Source: an uncultured Tateyamaria sp.
Lineage (GTDB): Bacteria > Pseudomonadota > Alphaproteobacteria > Rhodobacterales > Rhodobacteraceae
NCBI RefSeq assembly: GCF_947503705.1
Contig: NZ_CANNES010000001.1
Location: 874,501 to 938,500, forward strand
Direction of reading: 5' to 3'
Length of the DNA stretch: 64,000 nt
A model generated the notes under the pieces. The model was not told where the DNA came from and searched no databases. It saw only the letters and a list, made by a program, of their open reading frames with translations. Below, piece by piece: positions 57,001 to 64,000 of the stretch. The translations under genes and the position numbers were made by a program. The stretch's first letter is position 1. Each line of letters opens with the position of its first letter.

Positions 57001-57966
57001 ATGAAAAAGACAGTCTATCTGCATATTGGGCAATCCAAGACCGGCTCAAGCTATATTCAATCCATGTTTGCCCTGTCTCGGCAGGAGCTTGGCGCCAGTG
57101 GAATTGAGTATCCTGCGTTTTCCAAGGGTATTCTGATGGCTGAAAAAGGCCATGTGAGTTGGGGAAATGTGGATTCGATTGCAGATATTGCAGACTTGAT
57201 TCAAAGGGCTGCCGCAGAAGCGCCTGACGCGTCAAAGCTTCTGTTTTCAGGGGAGCATTTACTGCAGCTATTTGATGCTCGGTTCGGCCCAAACGGGTTG
57301 GAGGCGCTTCGGGATGAATTTGATTTCAATATATTATTGTTTGTCCGAGACCCACTGGATCATATGGTGTCGATTTTCAAACAACGCAAGAAAACGGGCC
57401 GGTTCTCTGGTGCCTTGGAAAGCTTTGCCGCGAGCTATAACGCGCCCGCCATGATCGAAAGAGTGCTCGGGAACCTGAACGCCCAGGGTTATACGCATAC
57501 AGTCTTTAACTACTCGAATAATGCACAGAATCTGCATGCGCTGGTGGCCGGGTGGTTGGGCATTCCGAGCGATCGTCTTGAGGACGCACCCGATCATAGT
57601 ATCAATCGATCGCTCACGGCCTCGGAGGTTTTCATGCAAACAACGCTGTCCGGGCATCTTGATCAAAAGGATGTTCTTCTCATCGGGACCATGCTGTGCA
57701 ATCTCGTGCCCGATGTGTCGCCCGACCCGATGCACATTTCAGAACCGGTTTTGGCAGGATTTCTGGACCGCATGACAAAGGTTTGCGCGCAAACAAACGA
57801 CCTTTTGCCATCAGGCCAGCACTACAACCTGCCCACTCTTGCGGAGGCAATTGCCAAGTATCCAGCGGCGGACGATGCCGAGGCTCTTACCTTTTCGAAA
57901 CAACAGATAGCAGCAGTTTCCAAGGCGTTCGGCATGATTGTAGAGAGAAACAAAGGCCGGGTCTGA
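57001..57966 (+). CDS. Sulfotransferase-like protein (P-loop, PAPS-type)
   Basis: A 321-residue protein. The N-terminal strand-loop VYLHIGQSKTGSSYIQSMF (residues 4-22) is the 5'-phosphosulfate-binding loop of sulfotransferases. LLFVRDPLDHMVSIF near residue 115 is the 3'-phosphate motif (R...S). The C-terminal half is helical and less typical. It probably transfers sulfate from PAPS to a sugar or lipid hydroxyl in the cytoplasm. It converges with an acyl carrier protein gene 18 bp away. Somewhat lower GC than the core genes. The acceptor is unknown. Confidence 0.75.
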   Translation: MKKTVYLHIGQSKTGSSYIQSMFALSRQELGASGIEYPAFSKGILMAEKGHVSWGNVDSIADIADLIQRAAAEAPDASKLLFSGEHLLQLFDARFGPNGLEALRDEFDFNILLFVRDPLDHMVSIFKQRKKTGRFSGALESFAASYNAPAMIERVLGNLNAQGYTHTVFNYSNNAQNLHALVAGWLGIPSDRLEDAPDHSINRSLTASEVFMQTTLSGHLDQKDVLLIGTMLCNLVPDVSPDPMHISEPVLAGFLDRMTKVCAQTNDLLPSGQHYNLPTLAEAIAKYPAADDAEALTFSKQQIAAVSKAFGMIVERNKGRV

Positions 57967-57984
57967 TTGCCGCAAAGAGCAAAC

Positions 57985-58227
57985 TCAATCCAGTAGTTCG
58001 ATAATTCTTGTGTAGAGTTGACCGGCCGTTCGCACGGTGTGATCCAATTGATCGGTATCAATGTCGACGTCGTCATTCTCTTCAAGTTCGAGGATGAACT
58101 CTACAAAGGCAATGGACGTCATGTTCAGACCGCTTCCGAACAAAACATCCTCTGATTGAACGCTTTCAACCCTGGCGTATTTTGCCAGCGTTTTCAGGAA
58201 GTTGGTCTTTTCTAAGGCGTTCTGCAT
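57985..58227 (-). CDS. Acyl carrier protein-like phosphopantetheine-binding protein
   Basis: An 80-residue acidic helical protein with the ACP fold. The usual GLDSL motif reads LNMTSIAFVEF, so the serine that accepts phosphopantetheine is kept but flanked by Thr and Ile instead of Asp and Leu. Helix II (FVEFILELEENDDVDI) is normal. It is a stand-alone ACP, not the fatty acid synthase AcpP. It is divergent from the acyltransferase at 58317, 89 bp apart, and probably supplies its acyl donor. Whether it is charged by a phosphopantetheinyl transferase cannot be seen. Confidence 0.75.
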   Translation of the reverse strand: MQNALEKTNFLKTLAKYARVESVQSEDVLFGSGLNMTSIAFVEFILELEENDDVDIDTDQLDHTVRTAGQLYTRIIELLD

Positions 58228-58316
58228 GGAGTTGTTTCCAGTGACATGATATTCATCGCGAGGTTAAATTTGGATAAGCGAATGATGATGAATGCTCAAG
58301 CCGGGATGGGCGGCCA

Positions 58317-59618
58317 ATGGGTGAGTTAGGCAGGGCCTTGGGACTCTCATCGGCCAAGCTTGACGCAGCAAGTCAGGGCTCTGAAATCGACATGACAGCG
58401 CTTGAGCAAGCGCTTTGCGATGCGCACCAACAATCCCTGACCAAGGCTGGTGTCATTGGGCTCGTCGTTACGGCAGCGACGCACCAACTCTTTCAGGCAG
58501 GCCGTTATCCGGAAGTGGCCGCTTTGGTTGACGCATCAGGGCTGTCGTTGCCCGCGTTGGACCACGTCCGGTCCGAGGCAGAGAGGCTTTTGCAGGGTGA
58601 TCGTGCGGGTGTCACGTCTGCGAGTCTTCAGAAGGATTTTGAAGATGGGAAAATTGATGCAAGAGCGTTGGTTGCCCTCAAATTCCGCAATCGCCTTCGT
58701 TTGAGAATTGATGATTACAAGCTGTTTTGGGACAAGGTTCCGGCCTCGCTTGACGAAGCACTGGAGGCTTTGAATCCCGAAAATGCCGCGGATTTGTATG
58801 ACGCGCGCATGATCGATACCCTTCTGTCTTTGCGACCAGGCGCAAAAGAAGATCGGGATGCTTTTACAAAACGACTGCTCTGGGGACATGCCGCCGCCGA
58901 TTTTTTCACGTTCCTTCGGCGATATACCATGATGCTGCACTCGAATGCCGTGACACCGAAGGATTTTTCCGACGACGACAGGGCTATCTTACAGCTTAAC
59001 CGACAGATGAGTGACCTTGTGATACCGCCGGACGACACCAAAATCGCGGCTGACATCACAGCAGGTAAGACAATCACACTGCTCGGAGCTCATACTGGTA
59101 TGTATCTGCTCGCGGAACCCAGACATTTCAACACATCCTTGCCACGGGCAGACGTCAACCAAATGACGAGCAGCAATTTGACATCGCCCGATCATATGCA
59201 CGTCGGCACGGCATCCAAAAACTTCAATATGGAGTTCGTTTCATTCATCAAGAAGGTCCAGAAACGGCAGACCATGATCAGAATCTTTCCCGACGGCAGC
59301 AACGGTCAGGGCAAAGCGGTCGTCGATGTTCTTGGGAAAGAGGTTTCTCTAGGACTTGGTGCCGCGTTAATCGCTTGGAAGACTTCTTCTGCGTGTCACT
59401 ATATCGGGACGCGATGGCACGGGCGGAAAGTTCAGATTGATCTTGTGAAAGGACCTGATGCAGCCACGTTTGACAGACGTGAGGCATTTGATGCCGCCTT
59501 CCACAAGTTTTACGCCGACTGCCTGATCCGGGTCATCCGTGGCGCGCCAGAGGATATGGTGGCACGTGGCCTTTTCTGGGAAGAAATCTATGCCGGAGGC
59601 GCACAAATCAGTGTCTGA
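58317..59618 (+). CDS. LPLAT-superfamily acyltransferase with long N-terminal extension
   Basis: A 433-residue protein. Residues 1-245 are helical and not recognised. Residues 250-425 resemble LpxL/HtrB acyltransferases: ITLLGAHTGMYLLA with His259 at the catalytic position, MIRIFPDGSNGQGKAVVD (about 320-336) and VLGKEVSLGLGAALIAWKTS with the GTxxR-like GTRWHG. The canonical H-x4-D/E pair reads HTGMYLLAE, so the acid is shifted or replaced. It has no membrane helix in the N-terminus, unlike LpxL. The ATG at 58317 is the only in-frame start nearby. Adjacent ACP and hot-dog genes suggest it moves an ACP-bound acyl group. Confidence 0.65.
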   Translation: MGELGRALGLSSAKLDAASQGSEIDMTALEQALCDAHQQSLTKAGVIGLVVTAATHQLFQAGRYPEVAALVDASGLSLPALDHVRSEAERLLQGDRAGVTSASLQKDFEDGKIDARALVALKFRNRLRLRIDDYKLFWDKVPASLDEALEALNPENAADLYDARMIDTLLSLRPGAKEDRDAFTKRLLWGHAAADFFTFLRRYTMMLHSNAVTPKDFSDDDRAILQLNRQMSDLVIPPDDTKIAADITAGKTITLLGAHTGMYLLAEPRHFNTSLPRADVNQMTSSNLTSPDHMHVGTASKNFNMEFVSFIKKVQKRQTMIRIFPDGSNGQGKAVVDVLGKEVSLGLGAALIAWKTSSACHYIGTRWHGRKVQIDLVKGPDAATFDRREAFDAAFHKFYADCLIRVIRGAPEDMVARGLFWEEIYAGGAQISV

Positions 59619-60408
59619 CTCTCTCACCATGGCAGGCGACTTTACCGTCGGCCTGCCGCATTTGGATTTTCACACTCTGTCAGAGGATTTCGCCCTTGGG
59701 CACAGTATGGATTGTCACTGGAAGATGCTTGCCAATAGCCTGGGGCTCAAGGCGTCAAACTGGTTCGACAGAAAGGGCGACCGCATGTATGCGGCGGCAA
59801 TCTATCTGTCTACCTGGTTTGACCTCGAGCACCCGGTTGGCGAGGATGATGAATGCCGTGTCAATTCCGAGATGCTGGCGGTTCGCAAACCTCATGCGTT
59901 ATCGACGACACGTTTTCTGGTGAACGACACATGCCGGGCTGAAGTCCGAATATTGACCAGTTTTGTGAAACGAAATCGGGCTGGATCGAACAAGAAACTG
60001 TCGGTGACGCGGGATATCTGGCTGGAAGAAGACTTTGGTGGTTCGAGGATTGACGAGATTCTGGAAAACCACCACCAGGCAAAATCCATGCCTGATCTCG
60101 GCAAGACTTACGGAACAACCGAGATCAACCGTGCGATGGACTTCAACGCCGCAGATTTATTTTACTTCAAGAACTTCGTTCGGATCGGCAAGGCGATGGA
60201 GTGGCGGCAGAATCGTGGCAGCGCACCGCAGCTCAACGTTTCCCGAGAGTGCTATTACTACGGAAATGCCGATGATGGAGAAATGATAAAGACGCGGGTC
60301 GCGCGGGAAAAAGCCGGTGGGCAGACAAGCCACCACACAGCGGACGGCAAAAGGATTTTCCTATCAAGCTGGACCGCCCAGGATCTGGCGAACGAAGCAC
60401 CGGACTGA
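59590..60408 (+). CDS. Hot-dog protein resembling the LnmK / Pnap_2097 biosynthetic family
   Basis: A 272-residue protein; starting at ATG 59590 (GGGAAG upstream) it overlaps the acyltransferase by 29 bp, while ATG 59629 would remove the overlap. The N-terminal part FTVGLPHLDFHTLSEDFAL, then MDCHWKMLANSLGL and MYAAAIYLSTW, resembles LnmK-type double-hot-dog proteins, which act on acyl groups held on carrier proteins (LnmK: acyl transfer and decarboxylation). NRAMDFNAADLFYFKNFVRIGK recalls the second hot-dog. The assignment is from memory of motif style, not a search. Placement next to an ACP and acyltransferase fits an acyl-ACP tailoring role. Confidence 0.55.
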   Translation: MPEAHKSVSDSLTMAGDFTVGLPHLDFHTLSEDFALGHSMDCHWKMLANSLGLKASNWFDRKGDRMYAAAIYLSTWFDLEHPVGEDDECRVNSEMLAVRKPHALSTTRFLVNDTCRAEVRILTSFVKRNRAGSNKKLSVTRDIWLEEDFGGSRIDEILENHHQAKSMPDLGKTYGTTEINRAMDFNAADLFYFKNFVRIGKAMEWRQNRGSAPQLNVSRECYYYGNADDGEMIKTRVAREKAGGQTSHHTADGKRIFLSSWTAQDLANEAPD

Positions 60409-60414
60409 ATGGTC

Positions 60415-60795
60415 TTACACGTCCGTCCACTCGCATCGAACCAGTTTGAGCGCCCTTTCACGATGATCATGGGCTGAGAAGTGCAGGTAATTGGACACAT
60501 GAATGTCGATCAGTTCGTCGGGCAAAAGCGGCTCGTGGATAGAGATTGAGATGGTCACAAACTGGTTCAGTTTGATATTTTCAATTCTGCTGGTCTGGTC
60601 CTTCAAACGCACAAGGATGCTGTTGCTGGCCATATCTATGAAGCAATCAGGGTTCCAAAAATTCAGTTCCAGCGTGCGTGGCGTCGCGACTGGGATCGCT
60701 CTGAGTTGAAGGTTGGGGCTGATCCAGCAGTCTTCATAGACATGCCCAAGCGCAACGGTGACACCGTCTGGAAGTAGATCCGGTTTAAAGAGCAC
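60415..60795 (-). CDS. Small beta-rich protein of unknown function
   Basis: A 126-residue protein starting at GTG, overlapping the end of the glycosyltransferase gene by 11 bp. It looks all-beta (LQLRAIPVATPRTLELNFWNPD given in part; VTISISIHEPLLP) with a Trp-containing CWISPNL turn. This resembles small beta-sandwich modules that accompany glycosyltransferases, but no named domain is recognised. No signal peptide. Coupling to the glycosyltransferase suggests a shared function. Confidence 0.6.
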   Translation of the reverse strand: MLFKPDLLPDGVTVALGHVYEDCWISPNLQLRAIPVATPRTLELNFWNPDCFIDMASNSILVRLKDQTSRIENIKLNQFVTISISIHEPLLPDELIDIHVSNYLHFSAHDHRERALKLVRCEWTDV

Positions 60796-63754
60796 CCAAG
60801 ACCCCCCTTAGTTGTCTCGAAAAAGAAACGTCAGATGCGTTCGTCTTGATGTATTCAAGTGCCTTTGATTTGAGCATGCTGGCACTGGTTTCGTCGCCCA
60901 ATGCCTGCAGGCACGCTGCAGCGAATGCGGCTGGGTTGTCTGGCTTGGCGGAGAGGACAGGTACTTTTTCAAATGCGACCGCGTTCGTCGACAACTGCCG
61001 ACGAAGCAAGTCGGTACAAACGACCGGACAACCCATTGCCATGGCTTCGTGAACCTTGTGTGGGACGCCACCAGCGTATCGCGTCGGCGCAACAAAGCAC
61101 CGAGCGGCATCGAACTCGACGGCGAGGTTGTCGACCTTGCCCAAATAGCGAACGCCGGGGTGAGCGTCGAGAAGCTTTTCCAGTTCGACATGTGGCGCAC
61201 AGTAGCCAGCAATTCTAAACTCCACGTCCGGCATTTTTTCTCTGATGCTTGGCCAAACTTCGGTCAAGAACCATTGTATGGAATCGTAGTTGGGGCTGTT
61301 GCGATCATGGAAGGAGCCGCAAAAGAAGATGCCCTCGCGTCCCTTGATCGGTGGCACCGCGGAACGGGCTGGCATTTTGTGGCCCAACTCTCGAATTGGC
61401 AGTCGAATTGCCTGAGCCGCCATCTGTCTGTCCAAGGCATTCACCGTCACAATCACGTCAGGGTAAAAGGAGCCAATCAACTCCTCTTGGACGAGCGGTT
61501 CGAGTGCTCGGGTGTCCGTCACGTGATTGAGCGCGTTGAATGCCTTGTTGCGCAGAGCTGCGATCGCTTCGGTGTCGAACACAACCTTGGGTGAGGCATT
61601 TACGCCGCGAAGTTGTTCAATGTCCTTTGCGAGACGCTTGAAGTTGTGAGTGCGGCATACCCAGACGATGTCGAAGTCCCACTCGCGACCCTGAAAAATC
61701 GAACTGACCTGTGCATAGTCGAAAACGCGAATGACTTCGACGCCAAGATTCCTGAGTTGGTCTTCCAATCGGGACTCTTTGTAGTGAAGCACAAAAACGC
61801 TGACCTTGAAGCCCTCGCCAAGCAGCCCTATTGCAACGTCTAACGTACGACCAAAACCAGAACCGAGGCTGGGATCAGGCATGAAATCCTCTACGATCGC
61901 CACAGTGGGTTTGGCGCGGCTTGCTGCTATCCTGGCGTTGAGGATTGCACCAGATTGCGTTGCAGCATCCTGTAGGTGCTCGCGATGTCGTTTGACGAAT
62001 TGCTTTTGGTTTCGCCGCATAAGTGCAGTCGACGTGCTGGGTGAGCGCCCTTTGGAGTAGCTGGCGTATTCGTAGTGGTACGCGAATACGGAAGGATCGT
62101 AGATCGTCTTGAGACCGGCCGCCTTGAGGCGTGCGCACAGGTCTGCTTCTTCGTAGTAGCCGGGTGAGTAGACTTCATCAAAACCGCCAAGATCATTGAA
62201 TGCGTTCGCGTCCACAAACAAGAAACAGCCGGAGCAATAGTCGACCTCTCTGGGCACGTTAAAGCGTGCCTCTGTCGGGTCATCATCACGCCCGAAGCCA
62301 AAACATGACCCGTTTCTGAATATGATATTTCCAGCCTCCTGGAGCGTGCCGTTCATGCGGATCAACCGGGCGCCGACTGCTCCTGTGTCGGGGTTGCTTG
62401 AGAGCGATTGGATCCCTTTCAAAATAGAAGAAGCTGTGACTTCGATGTCGTTGTTCATGAACAGGAGAATTTCGCCGCGTGCCACCCTGGCACCGATGTT
62501 GCATGCTTTTGGATAGCCCAACTTTTCTTGGTGCTGTTCAATCACGACGTTCGACACATAGCGGCTGATCTGCCGGGTCAGATCCTGCGATCCGTTGTCG
62601 ACTAGGATCACCTCGATCTGTGGCATGTCGCGTCGCCAGCAAATGGACGACAGCTGGTCCAGAAGGTGGATCGTCATGTGAAATTGGTCGATGACGGGAA
62701 TGATACAGGACAAGACCGGCTTGCCGGACAGTTCGGGAAAGCGGATCGTGTCTTGATTGCCAAGCAAGTTGGATGTCGTCACCTGGCATCGTTTCTCGTA
62801 AAGGGACTTGCCGAAAATTTCCGGGATTTCGACAGTGTGAAGAGGTCTATTGGCCTTCAATCCCTTCTGGTACCCGATCTTGAGAAAGTGCTCAAAAGGA
62901 CACGTCAGGCCAAGGCGGTTGATCTCACCCAGCACGTCTGGTTGCGCTTCGACATAGTAGCTCGCATCGAAATACTTGTTGGGATTCCGCCCTTCGAGAA
63001 GGCCAATCTGCATGAAGTGTTGCACCCATGAGTTGATGCTTGGGTCGGTTTCGAGAACCGTTTCGATGTCAGGATTGGAGCGCTTGTAGTAGTCCAGATC
63101 AAAATCGGCAAAAGGCGCAAGGTCGCGGTACATTCCCTCTTGGCGAAAGTGATCCAAGGCATTGAGATAGAGGTGCGGTTCCTGGCATTCTGACGCCACC
63201 TCATCGGACTGCGCGGCATAGAAGACCGGGTCAAACAAGGCCGACGTCTGAAGATGAATATTTTCAGAAGCCCACAGATGGTCCCGAAGCGGGGCGTCGG
63301 TGATCCGGCCCGTTTCCGCAGCCAAAAACGAAGGGTCAAAATACAAACTGTGCCGGGTTCCGGCATGGTCCAGATTGCGCAGGACGTAAGCGGAAAAATT
63401 GTACCAAGATCCATCCAGGTGGCCTGAAGAGGCTTTGATTGATCGGAACCCTACATCGGTACGCGGCAGATAAATGTGCGGGTCAACGAACCTGCAATTC
63501 TCCATGTATCTTTTGCGCAGGTCGCCGTCCGTTGGCAGCCTCAGCCTTTGGAGCTGTTTGCGGACGAAACCTGGCATGAAAAAGGGTGACGGTTGATGCC
63601 CGATGTCCTGTCCGATACGCAGGTAGTGATCGCGCAAGGCTTCGTCGCTGTCTTTGTCGAGAAACTTGTAGGTCTGGCGATACCAAAGGGGGTCAAATTT
63701 TAGCTCCACCGGCAAGCCTTCTGAATCTTGCAGATGAATCCGAATCTGGTTCAT
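60785..63754 (-). CDS. Dual glycosyltransferase (GT2 plus GT4-like) with N-terminal FD-x2-Y repeats
   Basis: A 989-residue cytoplasmic protein. Residues 1-340 hold repeated short motifs of the FDxxxY type (FDPLWYRQTY, FDPVFYAAQ, FDLDYYKRSNPDI, FDASYYVEAQPDV), about 45-60 residues apart. Residues about 350-610 are a GT2 domain: LSCIIPVIDQFH, VILVDNGSQD, MNNDIEVTASS, GGFDEVYSPGYYEEADL. Residues about 660-985 are a GT-B (GT4-like) domain with PTRYAGGVPHKVHEAMAMG. Two transferases in one chain suggest adding two successive sugars in a surface polysaccharide or glycolipid. The ATG at 63754 is used. It starts opposite the next gene at the window's right end. Confidence 0.85.
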   Translation of the reverse strand: MNQIRIHLQDSEGLPVELKFDPLWYRQTYKFLDKDSDEALRDHYLRIGQDIGHQPSPFFMPGFVRKQLQRLRLPTDGDLRKRYMENCRFVDPHIYLPRTDVGFRSIKASSGHLDGSWYNFSAYVLRNLDHAGTRHSLYFDPSFLAAETGRITDAPLRDHLWASENIHLQTSALFDPVFYAAQSDEVASECQEPHLYLNALDHFRQEGMYRDLAPFADFDLDYYKRSNPDIETVLETDPSINSWVQHFMQIGLLEGRNPNKYFDASYYVEAQPDVLGEINRLGLTCPFEHFLKIGYQKGLKANRPLHTVEIPEIFGKSLYEKRCQVTTSNLLGNQDTIRFPELSGKPVLSCIIPVIDQFHMTIHLLDQLSSICWRRDMPQIEVILVDNGSQDLTRQISRYVSNVVIEQHQEKLGYPKACNIGARVARGEILLFMNNDIEVTASSILKGIQSLSSNPDTGAVGARLIRMNGTLQEAGNIIFRNGSCFGFGRDDDPTEARFNVPREVDYCSGCFLFVDANAFNDLGGFDEVYSPGYYEEADLCARLKAAGLKTIYDPSVFAYHYEYASYSKGRSPSTSTALMRRNQKQFVKRHREHLQDAATQSGAILNARIAASRAKPTVAIVEDFMPDPSLGSGFGRTLDVAIGLLGEGFKVSVFVLHYKESRLEDQLRNLGVEVIRVFDYAQVSSIFQGREWDFDIVWVCRTHNFKRLAKDIEQLRGVNASPKVVFDTEAIAALRNKAFNALNHVTDTRALEPLVQEELIGSFYPDVIVTVNALDRQMAAQAIRLPIRELGHKMPARSAVPPIKGREGIFFCGSFHDRNSPNYDSIQWFLTEVWPSIREKMPDVEFRIAGYCAPHVELEKLLDAHPGVRYLGKVDNLAVEFDAARCFVAPTRYAGGVPHKVHEAMAMGCPVVCTDLLRRQLSTNAVAFEKVPVLSAKPDNPAAFAAACLQALGDETSASMLKSKALEYIKTNASDVSFSRQLRGVLGAL

Positions 63755-63980
63755 GTGGCTGCCCCCCAAGCAGAGTGTAGTTGAAAATATTACGTTTTCT
63801 CTATGACTGCACCCCCTTATTCCGATTTCCACCGCTGCGCGAAACGGCGGCGCGACGGCGTCCTGCAATATCAGTGTGTGCGACGTCGGCGACAGCGCAT
63901 CCTTGCGGTTCTCGGGCGCAATTGTTTATCTGGTTATCGGTCGATGCCGCACCTGGCTTGGTTTGTTTACCGGAGGAAAG

Positions 63981-64000
63981 ATGATGGAGCGGCCCAAGAC
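63981..64000 (+). CDS. Start of a gene running out of the window
   Basis: GGAGGAAAG is followed by ATGATGGAGCGG, a strong ribosome site with a start codon, and the frame stays open for the six codons visible. Product unknown. The 226 bp before it (63755-63980) hold the divergent promoter region and no gene. Confidence 0.4.

Overview
The window looks like a chromosomal segment of an alphaproteobacterium of the Rhodobacteraceae (Roseobacter group). The assignment rests on the GC-rich coding style, the gpmI-envC-ctpA gene order, a DnaE2-type polymerase, a P-II/AmtB pair, a PrtD-like type I exporter, a DUF5928-type GT14 glycosyltransferase and many small overlapping (ATGA) operons. No 16S rRNA is present, so the placement is by gene content only. 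No tRNA, rRNA, CRISPR array or insertion sequence was found.

Layout. 1-3.4 kb: a sugar-acid catabolic operon (IlvD/Edd dehydratase end, FAH-family hydrolase, D-2-hydroxyacid dehydrogenase, enolase-superfamily dehydratase), then UDP-glucose 6-dehydrogenase. 4.8-9.3 kb: the minus-strand gpmI-envC-ctpA operon with a clear terminator. 9.9-11.6 kb: a low-GC islet with an unusual membrane-anchored protein, next to a dnaE2 that seems to lack its C-terminal OB fold. 14.7-18.4 kb: an rRNA methyltransferase and a divergent GT14 glycosyltransferase / sulfotransferase pair. 18.6-19.9 kb: a low-GC two-gene module, a phage MuF-type domain fused to a putative CdiA-CT RNase A toxin domain, with a small coupled gene that is probably its immunity gene. 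20.3-25.6 kb: smpB, a GST, a sulfurtransferase, an aromatic aminotransferase, a palindrome-rich non-coding patch and glnK-amtB.

25.8-43.3 kb is mostly core: PBP1A-type synthase, MlaC/MlaA, a type I secretion ABC/HlyD pair, RidA, GDPD, COG3146 acyltransferase, PhhB, MscS, peroxiredoxin, an NAD(P)H-ferredoxin-type reductase, RsmD, Map, SfsA, a MoaB/CinA-like protein, GNAT, AhpD and OmpA. 43.4-44.5 kb is a second low-GC islet. 44.6-50.5 kb holds a LysR regulator, an ECF sigma/anti-sigma pair with a divergent DUF4399 protein, ZntB and FadH. 50.5-52.2 kb is gene-poor and carries a protein that looks like an aerolysin-type beta-pore-former. 52.3-56.6 kb is again core (GNAT, RppH, adenosine-kinase-like PfkB, Nth, a flavin-binding protein).

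57.0-63.8 kb is a compact, unusual locus: a sulfotransferase-like protein, an acyl carrier protein, a long LPLAT (LpxL-like) acyltransferase, a hot-dog protein resembling the LnmK/Pnap_2097 family, a small beta-rich protein and a 989-residue double glycosyltransferase. Together they suggest ACP-dependent acylation and possibly sulfation of a surface glycan or small lipid. The two strongest candidates for something not well described are this locus and the MuF-RNase A toxin module. Several dispersed intergenic repeats recur across the window.
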